64,000 nucleotides of DNA from Lepas anatifera (Eukaryota; Arthropoda; Thecostraca; Lepadidae), in NCBI GenBank assembly GCA_034440635.1, contig JAOTON010001680.1, positions 1,554,001-1,618,000 of the forward strand, in the 5' to 3' direction. The notes under the pieces were generated by a model. That model saw nothing but the letters and a program-made list of their open reading frames with translations. It did no database searches and was not told where the DNA came from. Numbering within the stretch: the first letter of the stretch is position 1; the number at the start of each line of letters is the position of its first letter. Position numbers and translations under genes: made by a program. Shown piece by piece: positions 28,289 to 42,200 of this stretch.

Positions 28289-30630
28289 ATGGTTTGACTT
28301 ACTCTTCAGCTCAGCTGGTATTGCTCGTTGAAGGGACGTTTCTTTATAAGCGATGGGGTGCTTATTTTGGATAATTGCTCGCCCGATTACACATTTTCTT
28401 CCCGAAATACAGCATCTGATGGGGCCCAGCGTTTAAGTAAGATAATTGTATAGTTTAAGCATCATTCTGGAAACGTGATATGTATGTCATTTAAATAGGT
28501 GTTAGTATAGGAACTGCTTTCCATTTCTTGAATATCGGCCTATCACATCGGCTCACTCTGCATGTACACTCGCGTAAATGCCAGCTCTATTCTTAGAGGC
28601 TACCGTGGTTCCGTGCGAGGGATTTACGGCTCCCGCGGGCAGTAGGGCTTTTCATTTCAGTTAGTCTAGAGAAGGGATCGAGCGGGAAAATTTGTCATAA
28701 CTCCGGTTACATTTGTTGACTGTCAGTCATTGTGTAACGCTACAATACAATTCCAGTGAAGCGGCATTGTACACCTGGTCTCGGTGACTTTGAAATATGG
28801 CGTCCACGGCTGCAGGCTGTCGGCGATAGACGCGGAATGGCTGGGACGGGAACACCTGGGCGGTGACATTTACATCGGAAGCAGCCTCAGTATGGTACCG
28901 TACCAGTATGGTACTGGTACTAGTATGTATGGTACAGTATGGTACGAAACGGACCACCCGGCCCATGTATTCGGGTGTCTGCTACGGTTCTGCCTCGGTC
29001 CTAGTCCTTTCCTAGAATAAGAACTAAACAATTTGTCCGCACCATTTGACACAGTTTGGATGTAAAAAATATCATTGGATCTAGTGAGTTCATCAGAAAT
29101 TATCACCCGCCGGGCGTGCAGGGCCCGCGCGGCCTCCCCACATATGGGTAAAATTTCACATATGAGCGATACGGCCCCCGACCATCACGCTAACTATCGG
29201 AAAGGGTGCAACATACTTTGGCGGGGTCTTCACCATGTTATAGCCTGATCAATTCAGTTACTGACTGAATACATCAGTGATGGGTGCAAAGCTAAGCTCG
29301 CGGCACGTGCAAAATAAGAATCACGTCAAATCATCAAATTTCCGTCAGTTATGACGTCATAACTCGGATTTGCTGATCTGGAAACGCCCAAACTTGTGCC
29401 TAGGGAGCAGCAATGCTGTGGGGAGCAGCAATGCCGTGAGGAGCAGCAATGCTGTGATTTACGAGATGATGCTCAGTTTTATCCTGAGTCAAAACGCTCG
29501 CGTCAACGTCCACGAGCAAGGTCAAAGTATATTTCATGCCCACGTTATGATTAAAAACCTATGAATCCAATCGTAATGAAATTTACAACATTTATTGGGA
29601 CCAATCTAAGAACAGGAGAGCATGGGTTACATTTGATGTCCTACGCCACGGGCGCTCGTGCGCACCTCTCTTTACTATCTCAGGAACTACTGGCTCTTTT
29701 AGGCTGGAATTTACTATGCACGTTTACGCCAGCAAAATATCTGGACTGCGCCGATCAGTACTAGAGCCATACCTCACTTGTGCACGTGCACGCTCCTTCA
29801 ATAATGGAAAGGCAGAGTTGTCTGGATAACTCAAGGATGTGCCACGGTAACCCAAGCAGATGCTGTGACGCGAATTTTGCACTGAGCTGTTCTCATGAAT
29901 GTGTGTAATGTGGTAGATACCAAAGCGCGGGGGCACTCACATTCAGTATTAACTTCTCCGGGGTAGAGGATATGCTACAAAATTTTAGGCTTTTGCCCAT
30001 TGCTCGAAGCCTTTTGATGGTAGCGACACAAAAACTTAACCGTAGGCTGGAGGGTCAAATGGCCTGCATTATGCTGCACCGCTTAAAATAAATGTACGGC
30101 TAAATGATTTTGTGTAGATGAAAAGCTGCGCAGTAATTGTTGAAACTTTTAGATTTAAACCGGAGTGTGTGTTTTGATATTTTCCAAACTGTTTATGCGC
30201 GATCAATGGGTACCAGCGAGCCAACTTTGCACCCACGTACCTCTACACGGCACAAAAGCAAGCAATTGACGCATGTGCCAGCCCTGAGCGCAATTCAAGT
30301 AAAGCACTGTCAATTTGTGGGTTCTACATATTTCGGATATAAATCGTAAATGACTAGTGAAGAAAAGACAATAAAAAACAATTAAATTTTTACAGCCGTT
30401 GGGAAACTTTCTATTTTATGCCACGCCACTACGACCGGAAATTTAGAAACATAAGCACAGGAGTGGAAAATCCGGCCAACTCGCCAACCAGAGATTGGGG
30501 CTGACCGTGGCTACTGAAAATATTCAGTGCGACAGAAAACGTCTACGAAACCAGAACTCTGGCAGCCGCGGAGAAAAGAGCAAAGCTCCCAGGGAGCCGG
30601 GCCTTTACCCAGCTAAAAGCCTCGTATTCA
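28289..30630. other. intergenic, no gene supported
   Basis: Mostly unique AT-rich sequence. Minor features: a GGTAC-rich palindromic patch (28890-28955) and three 18-bp GGGAGCAGCAATGCTGTG copies (29402-29456). Confidence 0.5.
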
Positions 30631-30631
30631 T

Positions 30632-30884
30632 AGGCAGATCCAGGAGATAAGGAAGCACTTGACCCCCACCTCGATCAACCCTCTCCTCCCCCTGAAATGA
30701 TCACGGGCCCCCTGAAAGTTCAATGGCGCCACCTAAATGACGCCCCTGCCCAACCCCCGTCTGGATGTAAGTACCGACGCCCCCACAATAGGGTTTTCCG
30801 CCCAAAAAAGACATCTCCATGGTCCAGATGGCGCCCCCACCTGTGCGCCCCCTTTCCTCGTTACCAGAAACCCTGGATCCGCCT
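30632..30884. mobile_element. probable hAT-like MITE, about 250 bp
   Basis: Left end AGGCAGATCCAGG, right end CCTGGATCCGCCT, inverted with one mismatch. Interior GC-rich and non-coding. The GGCGGATCCAGG end type is common among short hAT-like elements. No intact 8-bp duplication is visible, so the outermost bases are probably lost. Confidence 0.5.
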
Positions 30885-31339
30885 GGGTCACGATAGACGA
30901 TTCAACAGACAAGACTTTCTGGCAAATAAAGTAAGAGACTCGCAATTGTATAATTAGCAGTCGCGTCCTGTGCTGCTTTTCTACGGCGAGCACACACCGC
31001 AGCCCTTGCGGCCAGCAATTACCTTCGGCAGGCGACAACCGGCAATCCGTCCAGGGCGGCGACGGACCGGAGTTTACGAATACACAGGGCCCGACGGCAA
31101 TTCCTGATTATTGGACGACAGTCTCTGTTCATTGTTGAATACATTTAGAAAATTACTAGCACACGCGTAACATTTTCCATCTAATTCGTCGGTTATCATA
31201 TTGGTAGTCAGATTTGACCACTGTTTGAAGGGTATTTGGGAGGTATTTGCCCTCTAGCAGCTAAGCGGGAAACCTAACTCGTCACTCTGCAGGCAGACGC
31301 TAGTTTGCCAATTTTAGCAGAATCCTCGCGGATCGCTGG

Positions 31340-31445
31340 TAGCGCATTTGGTAGAGCAATAGGCTAGTTCATGGAAGATAACGGGGTCTGTTCCTGGGCG
31401 GCTCAATTTTCCCGTTTTACGTCTGTGCCGTGTTGCAGTGTTTGT
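31340..31445 (+). mobile_element. tRNA-like SINE head
   Basis: GCTGGTAGCGCATTTGGTAG and AGCAATAGG resemble a tRNA A-box region, followed by GGTCTGTTCCTGGGC in B-box position. Tail not defined; short and diverged. Confidence 0.4.
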
Positions 31446-31699
31446 GGCAGCCTTTACACAGATGGCAGTATTGCGCATAGGTGAGATGTTCAGTAATCCA
31501 GGGGTTTGGATTTCTGTCTCTTTGAAGGTGCATCGGCACTCCCAGTGGTGTACCGAGCACCCCCTATGGTGATTTGGGCAACCCCAATAAAAAGGTGAAG
31601 CCAAGTCTGAATGAAATGCTCAAAGAAGAGGAAAGTATCCACAAAACGCATGTTTTGCAGTGTTAAGGTGGTATTCTCCATCCGACCTACAACTAACCA

Positions 31700-32830
31700 C
31701 GTGCATTGACGGGGGTCGGAGCCACCTTCGCTTTGACGGGGGAGGGGGCGGGTACGGGTACCCGTTCCCCTAAGATCTCGAGAACCACGCTAGATAGCGA
31801 AAAAGGGTAAATAGCGTTGGGTAGCCCATCCACTTCTCTGTCGAAAATATTTTAACCATTTTTTGTCAGGTCACATCTAAGGTCACTAGAGGTCAAGACA
31901 TGTCGTCATATGGATAACATGTAAATGCAGGTTGTTGGTGAAGAAGTAAAGATAGAGCAAAATAATTTACACTATTGGAATCCTCGCAGCGAGCCGAATC
32001 GAATGGCATATGGCATGACCCTGTTAGGTCAAATCTGGTCAAATAAGGATTTTTACTTGACCTGAGTTCAGGTCAAGGTCAAATTAGGTAAAATGCATAT
32101 CATTATAACTGCAAAGATGAGGCAAATACAATCCCTTTAACACGCGCATATCGAGTGTCTGAGCCACCTTCGCTTTGACGGAAGGCGGGTACCTGCCCCC
32201 CCTAAGCTAGAGGTCAAAACATGCCGTCATAGGGATAACATGTAAATGAAGGTTTTCGGTCATTAAATCTGAACAAGAAAAGAAGCAAAGCTATTCAAAC
32301 CATATGAATCCTCGCAGTAAGCCGAATCGAATGATATATAATCTGACCTTGCTAGGTCAAATTAAGGATTTGACCTGACCTGAGGACAGATCAAGGTCAA
32401 ATTAGATATAATACATATCATTAGGACTACAAAGACAAGGTGAATCTAATGCAGTTAAAATAAACGCTCTTTCACCATCCGTTACTAAGTTATTCAGCTA
32501 AAACCATTTTCCCATGTATTTCCAACTGAGAGGTCATGGCTCGTACTTAACCTTAGGTCATCGATATAAAAAATTCCGGGAGATATTTAAGATAACTCGG
32601 TAGGCCTATTATGTGATATGGGATTCAATCGGATACGTTTACCCTGTTCGGACTTATGCTGTCTTAAAAAATTTTTTGAAGTCAGGTCGCTTGACCTGTA
32701 TTGGTGATCTGACCTAAGATAATCTAACCTTACAATTTTGCAAAAAGTTGTAAAAATAATGCAGGGAAAGGTACACATAGTACGGCGGCGCTACGCGCCG
32801 CCGTTTTCGTGCTCCCTCCAAAAAACCCGA
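31700..32830 (+). repeat. GGTCA-rich repeat family, two adjacent copies
   Basis: GAGCCACCTTCGCTTTGACGG occurs at 31720 and 32161, and the GAGGTCAA(G/A)ACATG start recurs 320 bp apart (31890, 32210) with collinear following sequence. The right part (32575-32830) matches the window start. AGGTCA/TGACCT motifs are dense. A perfect hairpin GGCGGCG-CTACG-CGCCGCC lies near 32785. Confidence 0.7.
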
Positions 32831-33489
32831 GGGGGTTTTAGAGATAGCACAAATGCACGTCAATGCGCGTGCTTATACTTTAGCAAGCAAGGGAAGTCCT
32901 CAGAGATCATGGATATCAGCAATGTATGTGCATACCTGCAAGCTGCAAGATAACTTACTGCATACTCCATCCCTGAGCAGTGATGAAGTCCATAAGATAC
33001 AGCAAAGGAAAAGCAAAGACACAATAGCTCCATTAACTGCATATTTCCTGCTAAATAATGCATATACAATGGGGCCAGCACCAGCACACCGAAAAACGTA
33101 TTGAAATAAATAAAACACACATCATGGATACCTTTGGTCTGTGGCGCTGGGTTTTCTCAAATATTTGCGTGTATGGATATAGCTTTATGCTGACATTTTA
33201 TCTTCTGTCTATTGATAACCGGAGCCAAATAGGAGTACGACCTGGTGCACCCCACTTTCGACAGGAGCTGAGAGCGGCACTGATGTGCCGTGGTGCTGAA
33301 TAGGGACGAACGCATGCTTGAGCTTTGGTTGGCATATGGTGCAAATGTGTTGATCGATACCAGATGCTTATGTCCAAACATGTGTGTATTTTAGGCTGTG
33401 ATTTTTACTCTTTACTTACAGTTTGACGTGGATAAGTGAAAAGCCCTCTGAAGTGGATCTTGTTCGAATAAATCTCATTTGATTCTGAT

Positions 33490-33690
33490 CTTGAATGACC
33501 TTGACCTCAAACTTTCCGAGAACATCACGTGGGACCTCTCCAGTATAATATTTGGCCCAGTTTCAGCGTATTCCCGGTTTTTTTCGCATAATCACATTTC
33601 CCGATCGGTTTCCAGCACGGCCCAGATTTGACATTTACGACCTCGTTTGACCTTAACGATATTGACCTCTGACCTCAGGGGGCACTTTAG
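33490..33690 (+). repeat. GGTCA-rich repeat, related to 36825-37020
   Basis: Shares TGACCTTGACCTCAAA, TTTTCGCAT, TTTCC.ATC, GACCTCGTTTGACCTTAACGA with the later copy. Part of the same TGACC-dense family. Confidence 0.65.
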
Positions 33691-36530
33691 GACTCCCTCC
33701 ACGGTACGTTGACGCCAGACTCCTTTCCACTGCGCGTTATTGCTCCTATACTGACCCCACCTACAGGAAAAAATGACCGCGTTTGAGAGAATCCCCTCGC
33801 CAATGTGACGCATTCCCACCCGGCGGGGAATGCGTCCTTCAAACACACGAAGCAGGGGGTTTTGGAACTCGACCTAGGTTGGGCCCGCGCAAAGGCGTTC
33901 GCAAGGTGCACCGTCGTTAACTGCTTTTCAAAGACACTAAATAGGATCAAAGGTCGCCTGCCAGCCCCCTTCGCACCTCCGGTCATCGACAGTGCGGGGT
34001 CCGTCCCCTCCCTCAATAAAAAATATGTGGCAATGCCCCTGGCAGTAGTGTTCTGAAAACAGGCTTTATAATTAATTATTCTCTTAACGCTGTCGCAATT
34101 GACAGGTTTTGGATTCGGGCACCCCCAGTTTCCGAAAGTTAACGTTGATGGATCCATAGAGAGTGTCCTTAAACAAGAACATCCCGTTGCATATGACTAC
34201 TGGGTCTCGACATAGAGCTTTAGTTTTCGCGGTATGGAGTCAGAAAGGCAAAGTCCGCTAAAACACAGACAATATTTTAAGTCCCGACTCAGGTGTTGTA
34301 CCCTTTCACCATCCAGCACGGACGAAAACAGTAAGTGCTTCCCTCTCTTGGTATATTATTTGATTTTACCTCGGACGCGCTCTCTATTCATCCTCAGTCT
34401 CCATAGCTCGTCCTATTGTTAAGTTTTATTTTATATACGCCTCTCCTTTTTCCCTCGGTTACCTTAGGGCCGGGCACCACTCCTCTCAACTCAGTAGAAA
34501 CACATCCCAGTGCTTCTAACTTCGGGTAGTGAAACAATAGATCATGCGAAATGCACTGATGTATAAAAATTGCATTAAAAATACAAAGAACAGCATCCAA
34601 AACAGACAAAAAGTGGTTAAGTTGAGGAAACGTAACGGTTAATCGCATATGGGGGGTAGAAAAGGACAATGAATAATACGTTTAAGGCCGGTAATGCACG
34701 AATAACAGACCACCGGTCGATGGTATGGCCGTTCTAAGCTTATCTGGCTTTTCCTCTTAATAAATGGAAACATAAAAACTGCATATTTCCGAGAGGGAGG
34801 TGATACACTTAGGGAACTTGAGGAATAATGACTGCATATATTTCCCAGTCTTCGTATAGTTCACATTTTCCAACAGTTACCGGTCGATTGACCGGCGCGG
34901 TCGTCCCAGGGTTAACTCAGCCACCGTCCAGCCTGTGCTGATTGCCACTGCGCCGCACATAGGCCCTAAATGCCTTCGTCCGTGGCCAATATTACGAAAA
35001 TGCAACTTTTTCTAAATCATTTCCTGAGCACATATACTGATAGAGAATTCTTCACTGCACTTGAAACAGGCATGGAAAACACAAACCGTGCTACGGAAGT
35101 CTTTGTAGAGTTGCCTGAAGTAAGCACTCGGGTGCGCCACCCGCGGACCAGAGATCTGCAGCGAAAACTACGTACATTTCATTATGCTTAAAATCGACCA
35201 TGAAAGCAAGAACAGATCAAAGTATGGCAATACCACTGTTGTGTGAGCCCTTTGCGATGAGTTTAGGTATAAAATAATGCAAAAATAGTTTTGACAACTA
35301 TTTTATAGACCATTCTCTCAGTATACTGCATATCTCAAAAACTGTTCGATTTACAAATACAAAGAGAGGGATTTAAAACTTGGCCAGCATCGGCCCAGCA
35401 TACGACTACCATCAAACGATTCCCCAGGATGTCCTCTACAAGGGCAAGTCAAAATATCTTGCGTCCACTTGCAGCCCCGTGCTCCAGATGACATATAATA
35501 ACCCAGATTGTGGCTCCAACCAGGCCGCTGCGGTGCTAACGCAACGCCGTGGGCTACCGAATAGAGGCATGGACCGGCCAAGAATGAGCAATATGAGTTG
35601 ACTATCAGAGAACAATGCTATAATAAATGCCTAGAAGTGCAGAAGTTAGTTTATACAATTTCAAAGCACTATAACCGTCTAAATTTGTGTATTGGCTGCT
35701 GTGTTGACTGTTATCCAAATACCCGGAGGGACTGCCGACAACGAACCATTTATTGCATGAGAAATGTTCCTGCTAGGTATGTCAATCTCGGGATTGGGAT
35801 CCGGCTATTTTCAAAAAGCCTTAATCACGGGATTAAGCCTCTCGTGATCCCGGGATTCAGACATTTATTATAACACCTTCAAGCAATGCCGGGAAGGCAA
35901 AAAACGATACCTAGGAATCCTGTTTTGCTGCATATCACACGTTAAACCACATATGGTGAATACCAGTCATACATTTTCATCCAAATGAACGGTCTCCGTA
36001 ACCATCGGAGTTCCGAGGTGTCCTAGGGATGCAATCGGGAATCGAATTTCCTCGCCGTTCCCACTGTCATAAGCTGACGCAAGATGACGCTCGGGCTGCT
36101 CAGGTGACCTACGTCCCATAGTTGGCGATACCGCGATATCATATGTAGCGGAGGGTGGGCGGCGGGGGGAGAGATACGTACTGACCTTCACGGACTGATA
36201 TTTTGATATGCCTTGTTGAGGAAACACATGGTAGGGATATATTCTACCCCTTTCTTCTACTCTGCGTGTTAACACGCGCACTGGAGGGGCCTCGGATACT
36301 CTCCCAACTATTTTTTCCGGGATGACCGGAGAACCGCTCGTAGCCAAAACACGGGAATGGGTCGCATTTGAGAAAATTTAACAGCGCGTCGAATAGTGAA
36401 ATAATTTTGAAAATTTGTCGAAAATTGTTTGATTTATAGGCTTCAAAGTCCGACCTACATTTTGAAATCGCCACGACCGCGCAGTCGAACCGGTTTGCTT
36501 GCATTGGAGACCAAGTGGTGATGTCACAGT
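33691..36530. other. intergenic, nothing identified
   Basis: 2.8 kb without recognisable coding sequence or element. A run of GGGATT/ATCCCGGGATT palindromic motifs occurs at 35790-35865. Confidence 0.4.
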
Positions 36531-36539
36531 GTCATATAG

Positions 36540-37020
36540 ACGGGATTATTTGTCGAGGTCACCTCACGTGAAGGTCGAGGTCAAAGTTCAAAGTCATACC
36601 AGCAATTTCAAGGTTATTGACTCCGGTGCTTTACGTGTCCCAGTCTGACGTATATTATGCTATGACGTCGTAGTAAAGGTAACCCAGGTGTAAGTTCAAG
36701 GTCAAAGGTCAAGGTTAAAGATCATGGGTAAAGGTCAATCCTCCTTTCCAGCACAAGGTTTGCTATAGTGCTACTTTAAGTGTGCATAATAGGGAATATA
36801 CCATATTATGGCGTCATAGGTCGATGACCTTGAATGACCTAGACCTCAAAAATGAAGGCAAGATTCTTTGCGACACAACCTCTATGACCGTGGTCCGGCC
36901 TTAGCTTACTCTCGGCTTTTTCCACGCATTATCAGGGCATTTCCCAACAGATCCCAAGCATGGCCAAAATTTGACCTTTATGACCTCGTTTGACCTTGAC
37001 AATATAGACCTAGGTCAATG
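36540..37020 (+). repeat. GGTCA-rich repeat with nuclear-receptor-like direct repeats
   Basis: Contains TCAAGGTCAAAGGTCAAGG at about 36696-36714, which includes AGGTCA-A-AGGTCA, the DR1 arrangement bound by HNF4/RXR-type receptors. The second half is homologous to 33490-33690. Binding is inferred only. Confidence 0.6.
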
Positions 37021-37855
37021 AAAATTAGTTATGATGTAGATCACCATAGCCAACCCCCCAATCGGCATTTCTTAAGCCTCTAAGTTTCCGATATCTCAGG
37101 GGGCTTACCAGCTCCCCATCCTGTGCGCGTTAATGTCGGACCCCTCTCCAGTGTGGTTGTTAATAATCACTCGAATACTGGTTATAATAGAACATTCCCA
37201 TGCAGAAAAAGTGTTACAATTATACCAAAAAGCTAGCTTAGAAAGAAAAACCAAGCTCAAATACACATTTATGATGCCTCCCGTTTTGTTGTTCGTGGTG
37301 ACACTTATGAATTTATGGCAGACCAAGATTGCTGTATCGTTGTTCATGGATTAAATGTTTATTGTTTGCAGTGTTTTAGACTACAATTCGGTCACAACTC
37401 ATGGCGCCACGACAACATCTGCAAAACATTTTACGGACACCTCGGGCTGGTTTAAGTTGCTCCAAATGCCCCTCTTTTCACTGTCCTCAGGGGCGTAGGA
37501 ACGGTTTGAAAAGTGGGGGGCCAACCTTAGAGGGGGCCCACCTCAAGGGGGGCCCCAGTCCACGGGGGCCCATAATTATAAAAAAATAGTTTGCTCGTTT
37601 GGTGTCAATAAGGCACGCATGCACACAAGGATGTCAATATATGGAAAATTGAGAAATTAAATTTTGCCCTATGATTTCGAGTTGTACCTATTTGATACCA
37701 AATCATAGTAAAACGCCAAAAAAAACATTTTTTGTTTTTTACCAAGACCCATTTCAAATACGAAATACATTTTTAAGCTTTTTTGGAGTATTTCAATCAT
37801 TTTTTACCGTGAGCGCGTTTCTTATATTTACAGATGTTTAGGCCCTTTTTTTTCT

Positions 37856-38062
37856 TTTTTTAATTTAAATACGCTTATGAACAAAGGGCATCCTCCTACC
37901 TTCAGCATTAAATCAGGTATCTCCTTGGACATCACGCAAGACCATAAGCAAGCTTGTGACGTTTGCATGGTGTCCAAGGATACTTAGCCATTGAGCAAAA
38001 AATTGGACAATTTTGTTACTGAAACAAATTGGCGCGGCTAAGTACACATCACATCTACAAAA
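37856..38062. mobile_element. element-B-specific insert of about 205 bp
   Basis: Element A reads continuously TAGGCCCTTTTATCACATTTAC (21413), while B is interrupted after TAGGCCCTTTT by A/T-rich sequence with facing TATCTCCTTGGACATCACGC and GGTGTCCAAGGATAC, a partial palindrome. Class unknown; flanking T-runs blur the ends. Confidence 0.55.
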
Positions 38063-38365
38063 CTTTTCATCACATTTACAAAATTAGGAACTGTTTAGAA
38101 AACTACAGACAATGCTTTGATACCAAATAGCCTCACTCCGCTATGCCTAATCAACTTGTATTTTCTTATTCGATGACGAAAATGGGAACATTTATATATG
38201 TTATTACAGATCTCTTCTTGCCATCATTAGAGATTGATTTAGGTGAAGCCTGATCACAATAAATACGCCTAGCTATATTTCGATGCCTAAAATGCAGAGT
38301 TCCAGCATGACTGCAAGTGCAATGTAGGTACTTGATGGCCAGCTTTGTGATGCCGAGGAGGTGTG

Positions 38366-38580
38366 GGCGTGGTGTTATAGTGGTTAGCAGCCTTGCTTTC
38401 CACGCGACCAACTCGGGTTTAAGGCACGGCAGATTCCTTGTGCAAGGAGCGATTTGACTCCCAAGAAACCCCTCCAACAGGGAAAGAGTTGGCGACGCCA
38501 TATAACCCTGGCATCGAAAGACGTCGCGCCTTTCGATGGCTCAGGGACGACTGTTGCTCGGCATTTGGTGCGGGGTCTGT
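38366..38580 (+). mobile_element. SINE inside element B
   Basis: TGGGCGTGGTGTTATAGTGG / TTAGC head, CAACTCGGGTTTAAGGC, core AACAGGGAAAGAGTTGGCGACGCC. Collinear with 21712-21925 in element A. Confidence 0.75.
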
Positions 38581-39298
38581 GTCCGATTCATATTTTGTGT
38601 TGGGATTGGGATGGAGTTTGATTGGGCCCAGTTCTCGGGACTCATTTGGCAACACTCGGGTAGTAGGTGCCTTGGCTTTTTACGAAGCACTCCTCCTCCA
38701 GGGGCTTGCAGGCAGCGTACTACCGAACTTGAACGTTCCCTGACAAGCTATCGGGCCCGTTTGGGTTTCTTGTTCTATATTACAGTTGCTGATAATTGTA
38801 TATTCGTTGCGGGGGCCCACCTCAAAGGGGGGGCAGTATCTCCCTGACCCCCGGTTCCTATTCCTATGCCACCCAGGGACAGCTAAATTATCTCGGAGGG
38901 CCCCAAGGTCCAGACCATGGCTCAGGAACCCAGATCAGTCAGCTCAAGGGCCTAGACCAGTGCATTAGCCTCGGGACCAGCTTATCAAGGGACCCTACAT
39001 AAGCACAGGACCCCTAGAAGCTCATCACAGGGGAGTTCCAGATTCGCACAGGGTGCCAGATTAGCTTAGGGGCCCGGTTCAGCTCGGAGGTCCCCAGGTC
39101 GACTTATGTAGCGTCTCAAAACAGCTCAAGGGACTTGTTCAAGCTCACGGAGCCCAGCTTAGCTCAATGATGCTAGAACAGTTCAGGGCCCCCATACCAG
39201 ATCAGAGGCCCCAGTTAAGCACAGCGGTACCCAGATTAGCTCAGGGCCCCAGCTAGGCTTAGGGGGTCCCAGGGTGGCTGATATAGAGTCACAGAACA

Positions 39299-42200
39299 CA
39301 GTGGCGTAGCCAGGATTCAGCCAAGGAGGGGTCCGACTACCGTCGGGGGCCCCAGGCCGGGGGTCCCCTTAGTAACCGGGCCCATCTCCTATATCTTTTG
39401 TATAGTATTTTAACATTATAACATTCACACGAAGGAAATTTTGTTGTGCCTTTTTAAGCATTCTTTCCTATTTTGTTTATAGCTTGGTTTTTTTCGATCC
39501 GACCAAGTGTTGGTAAACTAAGGTCACCAAATATTAAGGATGACCCATACCTTAAATGGTAGCGTGGCTATAATAACAGCTTTGAGCCATATTTCGGGAA
39601 GTTCAATGTTGATGCACGCATGATGTTAAACCTGAGTCTACTTCAATTCACTCGAGTAATCAGACATGAAGTTATTGGAGGTCAGTCGTTTTGAGTACGA
39701 AGAAATGATCTTCTACGGGAAATGATTAGCAATTATATCCCGGTGTTGAATCCATGGACTCTTAATCCGGAAATTTCCAAAGAAATGAAAAAAACGAATA
39801 AAGATACAAGGGATATGGTAGTGTGTCCCGAACGTTACATAACCTCTATTCCGTCGACAGATTCTGTCGAGATCCAGTTACTTTCTTACCCTTGCTATCT
39901 TGTAAACGAGCAAATTACCAAGACAAAAGGCGCCCAAGATATCTATCGCCTTGGCTCACTCTGTTATTGTTATTTTCAACCTTTCATACCTATTTTTCTT
40001 TTTGGGATTATGCTCATCAATTTCTGTCATTACCCCTTGTCTGTCTGGTTTCCTACGAAAATATTGGAAAGTTGTTTATTTCAGAATATTTAGGAATGTA
40101 GTTATTGGTGTTAAGCTAATATATTAAAAATTGACTAAAGTGCCCAATTCCCTGTTCGATTTGCTCTTATGGTAAAATTAGATTAATTTTTGCCTTTCCT
40201 TCGATAATGGTGCCTGATCGACATGTTTCAATTTGTGCTTTTTTAGTACGCAATAGGGGTAGGTACATTTTTCCGAGGCATATGATTTTGAAATTTTTTA
40301 TTTGAGCTCTGGGGCCACCTCAGACCAACACTTGGCGGTGCTCACAAAGCTAATTTTCGGCTGCTCTCCCGCTTAGATCTCAGTGGGCCTCGGAGACCGA
40401 TTCACGGCGCCTCTTGATTAAAACTGGGGGCCCCTGAGAATCTCTCGGGGCTCCTGAGATTAGTTATCGGCAGCACCTCTGAGACTAATTATTGGGCCCC
40501 CAGATTTGCTCTGGAGGGGGGCTGAGACTGAGTATCGTGGTCATCCAGATTAGCTATTGGGGTCCCCTGAGGCTGTCTTTGGGGTGGGGAGGGGGGCTGG
40601 GAATGACTTCCGACAGCCCTCTGAGACTTACTCCAGGGGGCCCCTGAGACAAACACTCCGGGGGAGGGTGGAATCACCTCTGAGGCTGAGTCTTTGGCGT
40701 TCTTGAGACTGACTCGGAGGCTACAGATTAGCTCTCGCGGGCCTAAAGCTAACTCCGGGCCCGTGAGACTAAAACTCAGGGAGCACCTCTGGAAATTACT
40801 CTCAGAACCCCGAGATTAACTCTCGGATGTCTCTGAGACTGACAACCGGGAGCCCTCTGAGACTAACTTTTGGGTGCTCCCTGAGATTGACTCTCGGGGC
40901 CGCTTATACCAAAACTCGGGGGGGGCACAGCCTGAGGCTAAATCTCGAGGGCTCCCAAAATTACCCCTCTGGGGCCCCCTGAAACCAGCACTCTGCGGAT
41001 CAAATTAGACTAACTCTCGGACCCCCGGATTAACTCTCGGGGCCACCTGAAACTAAATATTGACTCCTGAGAGAGAAGCCCGTGAGACTATGAGGGCCCC
41101 CTGAGACCGACTCTTGGGGTGCTCTGAGACTGACTCTTGGGGTTCTCTGAGACAGACTCTCAGGGGGACCCTGAGACCGAATCTCGGGTTCCCCTAAGAC
41201 AGACTCTTGGGGTCCCCTTGACCGACTCTTGGGGTTCTCTGAGACTGACTCTCAGGGGCTCCCCTGAAATAGACTATGTTGCAGGGCCCTGAGAACCACT
41301 CTCTGGGGGGCCCCTGAGACTAGCTCGGCCCCCCTCCCCTGAGACAGACTCCCGGGGCCCCTGATACCAAATTTTGGGGCCCCTGAGACCAACCCTCGGG
41401 GACCCCTAAAATCTACTTTCGGGGGGCCTTGAGACCGACTCTCAGGGCGGGGGCCGTGAGGCCGACTCGGGACGCCCTGAGAACGAATCTTCAGGGGCCC
41501 CTGAGACTGACTCTGGGGGCCCCGTGATCAGAGAATCCTTTGCAGTGGTTCAGTTTGGCCCAAGGGGTGGGGGTCTGCGGACGCCTAGGGCCCCCTTGGC
41601 TACACCACTGCATCCAAACTTTCGGGGGCCCTCTGAAATCACCATTTGGAGGCCCCTAAAATAATTGCTCCCCTAGACCAATACTCCGGGGCCCCTTGAT
41701 GCTGATGCCCGGGGGTCCTAAGACTAAGCTCGGGGTCCCACTTAGATCAGGCTCAGGGGCACCCTTAGACCCATGCTCGCGCTTTTCTCAGGAGTAACTC
41801 GACACCGATGTTCCGGGGCCCTCATGATCAATATTTCGAGCCCCCCCAAGACTAATGCTCGGTGCTCTGGAGCCCCTCGATGCCAATGCTCGGGGGTCCT
41901 GAACCCGGGCCTGGGGGGCCCCTGGGACCAAACTCTGGGTCTCATGAGGTCAATGCTCGTGTCTCACTCATGAGTCCCTCGATATCAATAGTCGGGGGCA
42001 CCCCGAGGGGGGCCCTGAACCCCTGAGACCAAGCTCAGGGCCCCTGAGACCAAGCTCGAGGGGACCCTGAGACCAAGCTCGGATGCTTCCTGAGACCAAG
42101 CTCGAGGGCCCCCTGACACCAAGCTTAGGGGGTTCCCTGAGACCAAGCTCGAGACCCCGTGAGACCAAGATCGAAAGGCCCATGAGACCAAACATCGAAA

